NCBI GenBank assembly: GCA_036488085.1
Contig: DASXHZ010000053.1
Coordinates: forward strand, 1 to 64,000
DNA length: 64,000 nucleotides
From: DASXHZ01 sp036488085
GTDB lineage: Bacteria; Acidobacteriota; Thermoanaerobaculia; Gp7-AA8
Reading direction: 5' to 3'
Below, piece by piece: positions 50,709 through 59,221 of this stretch. The stretch's first letter is position 1; each line of letters opens with the position of its first letter. Under the pieces are notes generated by a model, which had not been told where the DNA came from, did not search any database, and saw nothing but the letters and a program-made list of their open reading frames with translations. The position numbers and the translations under genes are program-made.

Positions 50709-51260
50709 TCACTCTCCCCTTAGTACTTCAACAGCGGCATACATCGAAATCCACACTTCGCCGTATTCCGCACGGCGCAAAAACTGGAGGTGCTTCGTTT
50801 CCGATGCCAGGTCGGTCTTGCGGCGGTGCTCGATGGCGATCAGGGCGTCGTTTGTCAGGGGGATTGTGTCGATCACGTTGAGTAGCGTGTCGTAGCGGGG
50901 GAAGTCGTAGGGAGGGTCGGCGTAGACCAGAGTTGCCGGTTGCCAGTTGCCGGTTGCCAGAACGTCGGCGAGTTTCGTTTTCACGGGAACGTCCCACTCT
51001 TTCGCCAGCTTTTCGATCGCAGTGACGTTCTTTTTGGACGAGTCGATGGCTGTGGCCTCGGCGGCGCCTCTCGAGACAGCCTCGAACGAGAAGATGCCGC
51101 TGCCGGCAAACAGATCGAGAAAGCTCGCTCCGACGATCCTTGGGCCGACGATGTTGAAGAACGCCTGTCTGGCGCGCTCGGAGGTGGGGCGAACATCGTG
51201 CGGCGGGACGGCGATGCGGCGGCCGCGGAGCGTTCCCGCGGTGATGCGGAGGGCGTTTAT
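50709..51260 (-). CDS. rsmD: 16S rRNA (guanine-N2)-methyltransferase RsmD, apparent ATA start
   Basis: 183 aa. LRITAGTLRGRRIAVPPHDV and RPTSERARQAFFNIVG open the family, followed by SAM-binding DLFAGSGIFSFEAVSRGA and catalytic VYADPPYDFP. No ATG, GTG or TTG exists in frame before codon 93, yet the conserved domain begins at codon 4. The only sensible start is ATA (51260-51258), which overlaps the upstream stop as ATAA in the way ATGA does elsewhere here, with AAAGG before it. Residues of about 99-108 (ATGNWQPA) come from an R3 repeat. Either a non-canonical start or a mutated gene. Confidence 0.8.
   Translation of the reverse strand: MNALRITAGTLRGRRIAVPPHDVRPTSERARQAFFNIVGPRIVGASFLDLFAGSGIFSFEAVSRGAAEATAIDSSKKNVTAIEKLAKEWDVPVKTKLADVLATGNWQPATLVYADPPYDFPRYDTLLNVIDTIPLTNDALIAIEHRRKTDLASETKHLQFLRRAEYGEVWISMYAAVEVLRGE
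50937..50966. repeat. R3 repeat fragment in rsmD
   Basis: GTTGCCGGTTGCCAGTTGCC followed by GGTTGCCAG, read in frame just before the DPPY motif. A partial copy of the R3 family. Confidence 0.6.
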
Positions 51261-52054
51261 TGGGCCGACCTTTTCCCGATGAAGTAGTTGTACAGGAAGT
51301 GTTTGTCGATGTAGACGACGGTCGGCTGGCCCGTGCAGCGAAGCTGGATCAGCCCCTCTTTCGTGATCCGCTCGACGCGCCAGATCCGCTGGTCGTCGCC
51401 CACCAGCTCGTCGCCGACCGCCGGCTCGTATCCCGCCACGGTGCTCGTCACGGTCCGATCCTCGGCGATGACGCGCAGCAGGTCCTCCAGCGGCCGGATC
51501 TCGTCCGCGAGCGTCTTCGGGATCGATCCCGCCGGATCGAACTGCAGCTCGACATGCGTCCCGTCGGCCCGATAAATCCGAAGGAGCGAATGCCGCTCCG
51601 GCGCCGGCTTCGATACGTCGTTCGTCCGGATCAGTTGTAGCTTTTCCGGGGCCGCCGCACGCCGGTACGCCGCCAGCGCGTCGATCGGGATCAGCAGCTT
51701 CTTGTGCATGTTCCCGCCCACGCCATTCATCGACACGACGATCAGGCCGCCCTCGAACATCGAGAGCCGCTCCTCGATCAGACCGCTCTTCGTCACGTAG
51801 TCGAGCATCGGATGGGGGAGGTCGCCGTCGACGAGCTGCGATCCGAGCGCCTGCCGCGCCCCGACCAGCTCCGGCGTCTCGTACTTTTTCATCTGACGCT
51901 GCGATTTCGGCGGCAGCGGGATGGCGATGATGGAGTCGGGATTGACGGCGTCGACCCCGGAGAGGTCGTGGGTTTGTTGGGCTGCCGCGGGTACGGCAAG
52001 GAGTGCGATGAGCGCGAGCCGCGCGGCCTTCACGCGACCATTGTCAGTTTTCAA
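51257..52054 (-). CDS. Secreted protein of unknown function
   Basis: 265 aa. Signal peptide (AARLALIALLAVPAAAQQ). A mostly beta protein with no recognised domain; RRAAAPEKLQLIRTNDVSK and YEPAVGDELVGDDQRIWRVE are typical stretches, the latter SH3-like. The TTG at 52054 overlaps the cca stop (TTGA), matching the coupling style of the region; an internal GTG at 52033 is the alternative. It sits inside an RNA-processing cluster, but its export signal argues for an envelope role. Confidence 0.6.
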   Translation of the reverse strand: MKTDNGRVKAARLALIALLAVPAAAQQTHDLSGVDAVNPDSIIAIPLPPKSQRQMKKYETPELVGARQALGSQLVDGDLPHPMLDYVTKSGLIEERLSMFEGGLIVVSMNGVGGNMHKKLLIPIDALAAYRRAAAPEKLQLIRTNDVSKPAPERHSLLRIYRADGTHVELQFDPAGSIPKTLADEIRPLEDLLRVIAEDRTVTSTVAGYEPAVGDELVGDDQRIWRVERITKEGLIQLRCTGQPTVVYIDKHFLYNYFIGKRSAQ

Positions 52055-53283
52055 CTGTCGATTTTCAATTCGGCCAAGTACTTCTTCGCCAGCTCGCGCG
52101 CATACGTCTGGGCGTCGCCGGCGCCGATCTCGCCCGTGAACACCGCCTCCCGCGTCCGCTCCAGTGCCCTGGCGACGTGCGGGCCGCCCGGCACCTCGAG
52201 GTCGTTCCCACGCAGCGGGAGCTTGAACGTTTGGAACTCCTGGAACCGCGCCACCTCATTGCGACGGTCGGGCTGCATCGCCGCGATGGCGCTGAGCAGC
52301 TCGGGCGACGCATGCCGCAGGAGCCGGAGCCGCTGGCGCTCCGACTTCGCCTCCGTCAGCGCGTCCGAGAAGCGCGGCAGCTCGTTCGCGATCTGCACCA
52401 CATTCCGCGCCCGTTTCTGCGAGAAGCCGGAGCCTTCGAGATCGACGGGCGAGGCATCGCCGCGGAGCAGCGCGCTCGTATAGAGCACGTACTTGTCGAG
52501 CTCCGGGTTCACCGTCGCCTGCTTCTGCACGCGGTCGAGCGACTCGAGATCGGCCTTGCGGTGGCCGAACAGGATCCGCAGCGCGCCGGAGCACATCAAC
52601 TCGTTGAGGACCTTCGGCGCGATCGCCTCGTCCATCGCGAGAAATAGCTCGCGCCAGATGCGTTCGCGCGCGACCGTGCCGAGGGCGCCGGATTCGATGG
52701 CGTCGCGCATCTGCTGCGCCGTGTCGCGCTCGATCGTGAAGCCGAGACGGGCCGCGAGGCGAAGCGCACGGAAGATACGCGTCGGGTCGTCGACGAAACT
52801 TGCGTCGTGGAGGATGCGGATCACGCGCTCGCGGACGTCGCGCTCGCCGCCGGCCGGATCGACTAGCCGCGCGTCGATGAGATCGAATGCGATCGCATTG
52901 ACGGTGAAATCGCGTCGCAACAGGTCGTCGCGCAGCTTCCCCTCGGACACGGTCGGTAGCGCGCCCGGCTTGCGGTAGCGCTCCTTGCGCGCCGTCGCGA
53001 TGTCGATCTCGGGAAGGTCGTCTGCCGACACCTTGTACGTCAGAAACTGCGGGAACGACTTGACGCGTCCGCCCAGGCGTTTGGCGAGGGCGCGGGCGAG
53101 CGTGGAGCTGTCCTGTTCCAGCGTGAGGTCGATGTCGAACGCCCCGCGGTCGAGGAGCATGTCGCGCACGGGTCCGCCGACCAGGTAGGGGTGGACCCCT
53201 TTCTCGATCGCCACTTCACGCACGATCTCAATCGCGCGCCGTTGCGGAACCGGCAGCTCCGGCAAGCTCTTGGTCATGTTCAT
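52051..53283 (-). CDS. cca: CCA-adding tRNA nucleotidyltransferase-like protein
   Basis: 410 aa class II poly(A) polymerase/CCA family. Catalytic YLVGGPVRDMLLDRGAFDID, then RRDFTVNAIAFDLIDARLVD, DPTRIFRALRLAARLGFTIE and the helical C-terminal body. It adds or repairs the CCA end of tRNA, or could be an A-adding or CC-adding form, which sequence alone does not settle. It lacks an HD domain. First gene of a cluster running left to ybeY. Confidence 0.88.
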   Translation of the reverse strand: MNMTKSLPELPVPQRRAIEIVREVAIEKGVHPYLVGGPVRDMLLDRGAFDIDLTLEQDSSTLARALAKRLGGRVKSFPQFLTYKVSADDLPEIDIATARKERYRKPGALPTVSEGKLRDDLLRRDFTVNAIAFDLIDARLVDPAGGERDVRERVIRILHDASFVDDPTRIFRALRLAARLGFTIERDTAQQMRDAIESGALGTVARERIWRELFLAMDEAIAPKVLNELMCSGALRILFGHRKADLESLDRVQKQATVNPELDKYVLYTSALLRGDASPVDLEGSGFSQKRARNVVQIANELPRFSDALTEAKSERQRLRLLRHASPELLSAIAAMQPDRRNEVARFQEFQTFKLPLRGNDLEVPGGPHVARALERTREAVFTGEIGAGDAQTYARELAKKYLAELKIDS

Positions 53284-53284
53284 G

Positions 53285-54094
53285 TCAGGGGACGATGCTC
53301 TCGTAGATACGCGTCAGCGCGCGTATCCGCCCTCCCGCCCGAAACTTTCCGACCGTTTGCCGCGCTGCGTCGGACCTTGCGCGCGCCACCTCGGGCTTGA
53401 AGAGGGCGGCTAGTATCGCATGGGTCATCTCGTTCGGATCGTTTCGCGGGACGAGAAAACCTGTGCGTCCGTTTTCCAGTCTCTGTACGTTGATCGGAGT
53501 GTCCGACGCGACGAGGTTGACGCCGACGACCAGCGCCTCGGCGACGAACCCATCGTAGTCGTCGTCTTTAACCGCCGGATCGACCCACGCCCCCAACTCC
53601 GCAATCTCCTCCGGCCCCGGCGGGTGCGAGTAAAGCCGCCATTCGACGTCGTCCCTGAACCGATCGATCCGATGCATGGTCTGCTCGATGAACGCCTGGA
53701 TGGAAGGACGCGCGAAGGAACCGATAGTGGCCGGCGGCCGGTCGCCGGTAGCCGGATGTTCCTCTCTGGCCACCGGCCACTGGCCGCCCGCAACTGAAAA
53801 GTAGCGCTCCTCCACAGCCTCCGGCACATTGAACGGAGTGACGACAAATACCGGATTACTCTCCCGTCGGAACGAAAATCTCCGACGCGTAGACCCGATG
53901 TTGGCCACGAAAGGGCGATCTACGGGCGGCAAAGTGCGGCCCGTGTAAACGTGGACCACCTCCGCACGGGCCATATCCACCTCGAAATGGGCGGCATCGA
54001 CCCGCTGGCATTTCCGCTCGTACTGCGATGCATCCCCGGTGACGACCTGTCCGACGATCACGTAGGCATCGTAGTAGACTGAGCAGCCGTCCAA
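53285..54094 (-). CDS. Glycosyltransferase family 1/4-like protein (possibly truncated N-terminus)
   Basis: 269 aa; short compared with the usual 350 or more. The C-terminal half has the GT4 donor site: DGFVAEALVVGVNLVASDTP with the E(x7)-type pattern, and NGRTGFLVPRNDPNEM. A segment of about residues 100-123 (AGGQWPVAREEHPATGDRPP) is encoded by an R3 repeat. The TTG start at 54094 shares its first base pair with the ATG of the divergent GGDEF gene, so at least one of these two starts is probably misplaced. Confidence 0.65.
   Translation of the reverse strand: MDGCSVYYDAYVIVGQVVTGDASQYERKCQRVDAAHFEVDMARAEVVHVYTGRTLPPVDRPFVANIGSTRRRFSFRRESNPVFVVTPFNVPEAVEERYFSVAGGQWPVAREEHPATGDRPPATIGSFARPSIQAFIEQTMHRIDRFRDDVEWRLYSHPPGPEEIAELGAWVDPAVKDDDYDGFVAEALVVGVNLVASDTPINVQRLENGRTGFLVPRNDPNEMTHAILAALFKPEVARARSDAARQTVGKFRAGGRIRALTRIYESIVP
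53726..53795. repeat. R3 palindromic repeat in frame in the glycosyltransferase gene
   Basis: TAGTGGCCGGCGGCCGGTCG faces CTGGCCACCGGCCACTGGCC. The open frame passes through both arms without a stop. Confidence 0.7.
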
Positions 54095-55383
54095 TGCAGC
54101 AAGCGATCGGCTTATTGAGCGGCGATGCCCGACTCGCCGCGGTCCTGCGGGAGCGGTGTCCGGAGCGCGAGTTCGTCACCGATCGCGCGGCCGCGGAATC
54201 GTGCCGCGTCGTGATCGTCGACACCGATGCCGAGCTCGACGCGCCGCCCCGAAAGAGCGTCGCCCGGATCGTTCTCCTCGGGAACGTGACCGCCGCCCGC
54301 CGCCAGGGCGACATCCGCGTCGATCGCGACGCCTTCGTGGCCCACCCCGAGGAGACGCTCGCGGTCGCCGACGACCTCGCGAGCGTCGTCATTCATGCCT
54401 CTCAGCTCGAGCAGGAAGTCGGCTACCTCACGGAGATCCATGAGCTAATGGCGATGACCGACGAGGAAGCGGTGTCCGAACGGGTCGCACGCACCGCCCT
54501 CAACCTGATCGGCCTTCCGACCGCCGCCCTCCTGCTGCACGACCCGCGCTTGGAGCGCTACGTCGTCAGTTTCAGCAACGATCCGTCATACCGCGACTCG
54601 GGCGAGTTTCTCTCCGGCGTCCCTCCCGACCTCCTTCAGCACGCCCTCGGCTCCGGCGAGTACTTCGCCTACGACGAGAATGCGAGCCTCGTCATCATTC
54701 CGCTGCAGGTCGACCAGGACCTCATCGGCGTCATCCGGGTTCCGGTCCCCGACAACCATGTGGTCGATACCGCCTGCTTCGCTCCGGTCTCCCGCTACCT
54801 CCGCGCGGTCGTCCAGGTCCTCGGGAACGTCTACCAGCTCACGCGCAGCCGCGACCTCGCCATGCGTGACGACCTGACCAAAGCCTTCAATCGCCGCTTC
54901 TTCGAATCGTACCTCGACGAAGAGATCGAGCGCGCCCGCCGCTACGGCTCGCTCTTCAGCGTCATCTTCCTCGACCTCGACGACCTGAAGACCGTCAACA
55001 ACTTCTTCGGCCATCTCACCGGCTCGCGAACGTTGCAGGAGGTCGCGAAGCGGATCCTCAACGCGGTGCGCGGCATCGACAAGGTCGTCCGCTTCGGCGG
55101 CGACGAGTTCTGCATCATCCTCCCCCAGACCGATTCCGAACAGGCGGCCGCCGTCGCGAATCGCGTACGCCGATCGATCGGCGACTCGTCGTTCAAGCTC
55201 GAGCCGGAGATCGAGATCTCGGTCACCGCGAGCTTCGGCATCGCCACCTATCCTACGCACGCGATGGCGAAGGAAGATCTGATCCGGCAGGCCGACCTGG
55301 CGATGTATCGCGTGAAGTCGACGACGAAGAACGCGATTGGCGTCGCGACCGTCGAAGACGCGACCCGCCCTGCCACGATATGA
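54094..55383 (+). CDS. GGDEF diguanylate cyclase with N-terminal receiver-like and GAF-like regions
   Basis: 429 aa. Residues 1-95 resemble a degenerate receiver (LLSGDARLAAVLRERCPERE); about 110-250 a GAF-like domain; 260-420 the GGDEF domain with RDDLTKAFNRRFFESYL, FLDLDDLKTVNNFFGH, the active loop RFGGDEFCIIL and the inhibitory I-site RGID five residues before it. All catalytic residues are present, so it should make c-di-GMP with product inhibition. It overlaps the next gene, a DUF4388 protein, by 4 nt. Confidence 0.88.
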   Translation: MQQAIGLLSGDARLAAVLRERCPEREFVTDRAAAESCRVVIVDTDAELDAPPRKSVARIVLLGNVTAARRQGDIRVDRDAFVAHPEETLAVADDLASVVIHASQLEQEVGYLTEIHELMAMTDEEAVSERVARTALNLIGLPTAALLLHDPRLERYVVSFSNDPSYRDSGEFLSGVPPDLLQHALGSGEYFAYDENASLVIIPLQVDQDLIGVIRVPVPDNHVVDTACFAPVSRYLRAVVQVLGNVYQLTRSRDLAMRDDLTKAFNRRFFESYLDEEIERARRYGSLFSVIFLDLDDLKTVNNFFGHLTGSRTLQEVAKRILNAVRGIDKVVRFGGDEFCIILPQTDSEQAAAVANRVRRSIGDSSFKLEPEIEISVTASFGIATYPTHAMAKEDLIRQADLAMYRVKSTTKNAIGVATVEDATRPATI

Positions 55384-56492
55384 GCGAAGACGATCTCTCG
55401 ATATCGGGAACGCTCGCCGAAACGACCGTTCCCGATCTGTTTCGCTCCCTCGTGCGCAGCAGCGAGACGGGCATCGTGTCGCTCGACGCCGTCGGCCGGA
55501 ACGACGTCATCTACTTCCAGGAAGGGAAGATCATCGCCGCCATGTCGAGCGATCCCGACATGGGGCTCGCCGAGATCCTCCTCCGCAGCGGCGACCTCGA
55601 CCTCCAGCAATACAACAGCGCCATGGACCGCGTCGTCGTGGCCCGCCGCATCGGAACCGTCCTCATGGAGCTCGGCTATCTGGCCCCCGACGAACTGGTG
55701 CGCGCCGTCGAGCGCCAGGCGAATTCGATCGTGCTCAACGCCATGGCCTACCGCACCGGTGGGTACAACGTGGAGTTCACCTCGAACCTGCCGGACGGCA
55801 TCATCGCCCTCCCGCTCAGCACCGAGCGCCTCATTCTCGACGGCGTCCGCCGCATCGAGTACTGGTCGCTGATCTTCCGCGGCATCGGCCGCCTCGACCG
55901 GACGCTCGAAGCGGTCCCCGGCGCCGAGATGCGGAGCTACTCGCTGGAGCTGAACGACGACGAGAGCCACATCCTCTCGTTCTTCAACGAGCCGCAGACC
56001 GTCGAAAGCGTCTGCGCCCGCAGCTACCTCTCGAACTTCATCACCTGCCGGACGCTCTGGGGCATGCTCGCCGTCAATCTCCTGCAGGACAACGCCGAAG
56101 CCGGTGCCATCGACGAGAAACGCGCCGCGCAACAGAGCGAGTACGAGTTGGAAGCGGAGATCGAGCGCTACAACACCGTCTTCGAGCGCGTCTTCAGCAT
56201 CGTTTTCCAAAAGATCGGCGATCACGTCTACGACTTCATGGACCGCGTCGTCCTCCACCTCTCCCCCGAAACGCTGCCCTACCTCTCCGGCATGAGCCTG
56301 GTCAACGAAGGCCGCATCGACGTCGACCAACTCCTCAACAACGTCGTCGCCTCCGGCTCCCAAGACCAATCCGCCGTCGTCCGCCACGTCTTGAAAGAGC
56401 TCCTTTTCGGCTGGGTTTATGAGGTGAAGACGGAGTTCGGCGCGGACGCTGAGAGCGAGGTTGTTCGCATGGCTGAAGGACTTCGGAGATGA
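55380..56492 (+). CDS. DUF4388 (PatA-type) protein coupled to the diguanylate cyclase
   Basis: 370 aa, soluble. The DUF4388 domain (ISGTLAETTVPDLFRSLVRS, NDVIYFQEGKIIAAMSSDPD) is followed by helical and winged-helix-like parts (ILSFFNEPQTVESVCARSYL) and a C-terminal helical bundle (LLNNVVASGSQDQSAVVRHV). Coupled ATGA to the GGDEF gene, so probably an output or adaptor in the same c-di-GMP pathway (inference). Confidence 0.72.
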   Translation: MSEDDLSISGTLAETTVPDLFRSLVRSSETGIVSLDAVGRNDVIYFQEGKIIAAMSSDPDMGLAEILLRSGDLDLQQYNSAMDRVVVARRIGTVLMELGYLAPDELVRAVERQANSIVLNAMAYRTGGYNVEFTSNLPDGIIALPLSTERLILDGVRRIEYWSLIFRGIGRLDRTLEAVPGAEMRSYSLELNDDESHILSFFNEPQTVESVCARSYLSNFITCRTLWGMLAVNLLQDNAEAGAIDEKRAAQQSEYELEAEIERYNTVFERVFSIVFQKIGDHVYDFMDRVVLHLSPETLPYLSGMSLVNEGRIDVDQLLNNVVASGSQDQSAVVRHVLKELLFGWVYEVKTEFGADAESEVVRMAEGLRR

Positions 56493-56494
56493 GT

Positions 56495-56525
56495 GTGGCC
56501 AGTCGCCGGTGGCCGGTGGCCGGAT
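56495..56525. repeat. R3 fragment
   Basis: GTGGCCAGTCGCCGGTGGCC then GGTGGCCGG, directly after the DUF4388 stop. Confidence 0.6.
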
Positions 56526-56880
56526 CAGGTCTTGGCGTAGTAGCGCGCCAGGCCGTTGAGCATTCGGCCGATCTCGTTCGCGGATTTGCGGAGTCCGTCG
56601 GATACTTCGGCAGTGATGTACTCGAGATCCTCCGCTATGAACAGAACCGCTTCGACCTCCTGCGCGGATGCTCGGGCATTGATGATGAACGAGCGGCGAT
56701 CGCGCATTATCCACCGTCCATTGCCTTCCGCAATATTGAGCCCGATGCCCACGCCGCACGTCGTATCTGTGATGTCATCCCGAACATCTCCGACCGAGGA
56801 AACTGGTCGGTGACCCGGTACACCTCGGCCGTCAGGGCACGGCTCTTCTTCCAAACCTCGAGATTCGTGTAATCGCTCAT
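56525..56880 (-). pseudogene. Four-helix bundle (S23-type) protein gene with one frameshift
   Basis: From the ATG at 56880, frame 1 gives SDYTNLEVWKKSRALTAEVY and FGMTSQIRRAA; at about 56755 one base is missing and the family continues in another frame with IGLNIAEGNGR and SAQEVEAVLFIAEDLEYIT. These parts are contiguous in intact S23-like proteins (often encoded inside rRNA genes or alone). One base would restore the gene. Confidence 0.75.
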
Positions 56881-56939
56881 TCCAATCGTCGGTGCCGACG
56901 AAAGCGTGCGAAGAGCGTGTGGGAATGCCTATTCTAGTC

Positions 56940-56981
56940 TAGCCACCGGCCACCGGCCACCGGCCACCGGCCACCGGCAAC
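56940..56981. repeat. R3 repeat (tandem CCGGCCACCGG)
   Basis: Four successive GCCACCG units just before the lipoprotein gene. Confidence 0.65.
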
Positions 56982-56986
56982 TCATC

Positions 56987-56992
56987 TAAAAT
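56987..56992 (+). promoter_or_regulatory. -10-like box TAAAAT of the 56998 gene
   Basis: TAAAAT with five bases to the GTG start predicts a leaderless transcript. The -35 position falls in the R3 repeat. Confidence 0.4.
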
Positions 56993-56997
56993 AACGC

Positions 56998-57675
56998 GTG
57001 CCCAAGATCGCTCTCCTAACACTCCTCGTACTGGCCTCCTGCGCCACTCCCGGCCCTCCCACCCAGCCGAACGACCGCGAATGGAACCAACTCGCGGCGG
57101 ACTACCAGTGGCTGGACAACCTTCGCAGTGCGCAGGCGAAGCCGCCCGCAGGCGCGTCGAGGAAGCAGCAAATCGAGCTGATGCTGGCGAACTTGCAGAA
57201 AATCGAGCCGGTCTACAACTCCACTCAGGACAAGGTGCGCGAGTACTACGAGCGTACCCACGACCCCCGCGCCGCGCAGGTCCTGGCGCGCGAGAAGATC
57301 ATCCTCGGCGACGAGTACCTGGTCATTTCGAGGTACGAGCGCGCGCTCGATCTCTACCGTTCGGCGGCGCAGATCGACCCCAGCAATATCGACGCGAAGT
57401 CGCGCATCACCATGGCCGAACAACGACGCTACGTCTCGATGTCGTCGTTCGCAGCGTTGAAAAACGGCATGAAGGAAGACGATGTCCGCAACCTCATCGG
57501 CCTTCCTCGGGAAGATTGGATCAAACAGGTTGTTCAGAACGGACGTGTCTACTCCGTCTGGATCTACCCGAAGGCGGACGGAGGGGCGTCAGCCGTCTAC
57601 TTTGACAACGGCGTCGTCTATCACACAAACTGGAACGCCGCCGCGCCACAGCCGCAGGCGGCTCAGACGAAGTGA
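56998..57675 (+). CDS. TPR-containing putative lipoprotein with SmpA/OmlA-like end
   Basis: 225 aa, GTG start. Signal peptide and lipobox LLVLASCATPG. The middle is a TPR-like region (DEYLVISRYERALDLYRSAA, AQIDPSNIDAKSRI); the C-terminus (FAALKNGMKEDDVRNLIGLP) resembles the SmpA/BamE-type fold. Probably an outer-membrane-associated lipoprotein. Overlaps nothing; the SPOR gene follows after 14 nt. Confidence 0.65.
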   Translation: MPKIALLTLLVLASCATPGPPTQPNDREWNQLAADYQWLDNLRSAQAKPPAGASRKQQIELMLANLQKIEPVYNSTQDKVREYYERTHDPRAAQVLAREKIILGDEYLVISRYERALDLYRSAAQIDPSNIDAKSRITMAEQRRYVSMSSFAALKNGMKEDDVRNLIGLPREDWIKQVVQNGRVYSVWIYPKADGGASAVYFDNGVVYHTNWNAAAPQPQAAQTK

Positions 57676-57689
57676 AGGGGAGGCGCGAG

Positions 57690-58334
57690 ATGATGTCTGA
57701 AGAGACGCTCACCAACGACGAACAATCCCACTACGAAATCTCACTCACGGCCGGCCAGGCGTTCATCGCCTTCGTCCTGCTTCTGCTCTCCCTCGCTGCA
57801 TCCTTCGCATTTGGCCTCATGATCGGCCGCGGCCAGGGCGAGGACCGGCTCGTCGTGAAGAAAGAGCCGACGGTCGTAACCGAAGCGTCGGTGATTCCGA
57901 AGAAGAACGCCGGAAAGATCGTCGAGCTCGGCGTCGCCGAAGACGATTTCAATAATCCTGCGACAAAGGCCGACACCACCGTCGCCCCCGTGCCTGCCGC
58001 GACAGACACCGCCTTGGCCGCAGCACCGGTGATCACCGAAACCACCGCACCGGTGAAAGCGGCCGTTCCGGCTGCGACGCCTGCCACCGTCGCGGTCGCG
58101 GCCGTCATCCCCACCTACGCGCAACTCCTCTCGACGGGCGACCAGAAAACCGCCGAAGCCCTCGCCGCCAAACTCATCAACGGCGGCTTCACCAACGCCT
58201 ACGTCGAGCGCACCGCCAACGAGAAAGGCCCCATCTTCCGCGTCCGGGTGAAGTTCGCCTCCGAGCCCGAAGCGCGCGCGTCCGAGGGGAAGTTGAAGGG
58301 GTACTCGAGCGACGTCTGGATCACTACGAAGTAG
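57690..58334 (+). CDS. SPOR-domain membrane protein
   Basis: 214 aa from the ATG at 57690, chosen for the GGGGAGG site before it. One membrane segment (FIAFVLLLLSLAASFAFGLM) near the N-terminus, then an Ala/Thr/Pro-rich linker of about 90 residues and a C-terminal SPOR fold (LAAKLINGGFTNAYVERTAN, FRVRVKFASEPEARASEGKL). SPOR domains bind denuded peptidoglycan at division sites. Bitopic inner-membrane topology. Confidence 0.75.
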   Translation: MMSEETLTNDEQSHYEISLTAGQAFIAFVLLLLSLAASFAFGLMIGRGQGEDRLVVKKEPTVVTEASVIPKKNAGKIVELGVAEDDFNNPATKADTTVAPVPAATDTALAAAPVITETTAPVKAAVPAATPATVAVAAVIPTYAQLLSTGDQKTAEALAAKLINGGFTNAYVERTANEKGPIFRVRVKFASEPEARASEGKLKGYSSDVWITTK

Positions 58335-58426
58335 TCGGTGGCCGGTTGCCGGTGGCCAGATAGGTAATCGCGCGTCCTGCGCTCGCTGGACTCTGTCCGG
58401 CCACCGGCTACTGGCCACCGGCAACT
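58335..58426. repeat. R3 palindromic repeat
   Basis: GTCGGTGGCCGGTTGCCGGT and GGCCACCGGCTACTGGCCAC face each other after the SPOR gene. Confidence 0.7.
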
Positions 58427-58459
58427 CGCCCTGGCATCCGTCTCGCTCGCTTCGCTCCC

Positions 58460-59221
58460 ATGGCGAGAACGGACCAAACCACCACGCCGCAGCTCGAGGA
58501 GCTTCGCAAGGCGCAGTCGAAGAAACAGACGCGGGTCGATCCGACGCACATCCTCGACAAGGCGATCTACCAGCTTTGGGAGACGATCAACGACCTCGAC
58601 CAGATCCAGCCGGAGCGGGTGGAGCACTATCGGGTGTCGATCTTCGGCAGCTCGCGCATTCGAAGAGGCGACCCCATCTACGAAGAGGTCAAGAAGCTCA
58701 GCTTCGAGCTCTCGAAGATGGGCGTCGACATCGTCACCGGCGGCGGGCCCGGGCTGATGGAGGCAGCGAACGCCGGCGCACGCGAAGGGCAGGGCGAGTC
58801 GAAAGCGTGGTCATTCGGCCTCGCGATTCATCTGCCGACCGAAGAGGGGGCGAACGCCTTCGTCGACAAAGTCTTCCGGCACCGAACCTTCTTCTCCCGC
58901 CTCCATCACTTCATCCGCCTCTCCTCGGCGTTCATCGTCGTGCCGGGCGGCATCGGCACGGCGCTCGAGCTCTTCATGGTCTGGCAGCTCCTGCAGGTCA
59001 AGCACGTCACCGAGCATCCGCTCATCCTCGTCGGTACAATGTGGAAAGGTCTGATCGACTGGATCGAGGGCACGATGGTGGAGCAGGGGCTTGTCAGCCC
59101 CGGCGACCTGAAAATGGTCTCCATCGTTTCTTCCTCCGACGAAGCGATCCCGATCATCCGCGCTTCGTACGAGCGCTTTCGCGAGGAGAAACCGAATGCC
59201 CTCTCAGGAACAGATTCTTGA
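58460..59221 (+). CDS. LOG-family (lysine-decarboxylase-like) protein, long form
   Basis: 253 aa. VSIFGSSRIRRGDPIYEEVK, VTGGGPGLMEAANAGARE and FIVVPGGIGTALELFMVWQL give the PGGxGT fold of the LOG superfamily, with an N-terminal helical extension. The catalytic Arg/Glu pattern differs from the short LOG enzyme at 29086, so activity is unclear. It overlaps the Mrp gene by 26 nt. Confidence 0.8.
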   Translation: MARTDQTTTPQLEELRKAQSKKQTRVDPTHILDKAIYQLWETINDLDQIQPERVEHYRVSIFGSSRIRRGDPIYEEVKKLSFELSKMGVDIVTGGGPGLMEAANAGAREGQGESKAWSFGLAIHLPTEEGANAFVDKVFRHRTFFSRLHHFIRLSSAFIVVPGGIGTALELFMVWQLLQVKHVTEHPLILVGTMWKGLIDWIEGTMVEQGLVSPGDLKMVSIVSSSDEAIPIIRASYERFREEKPNALSGTDS

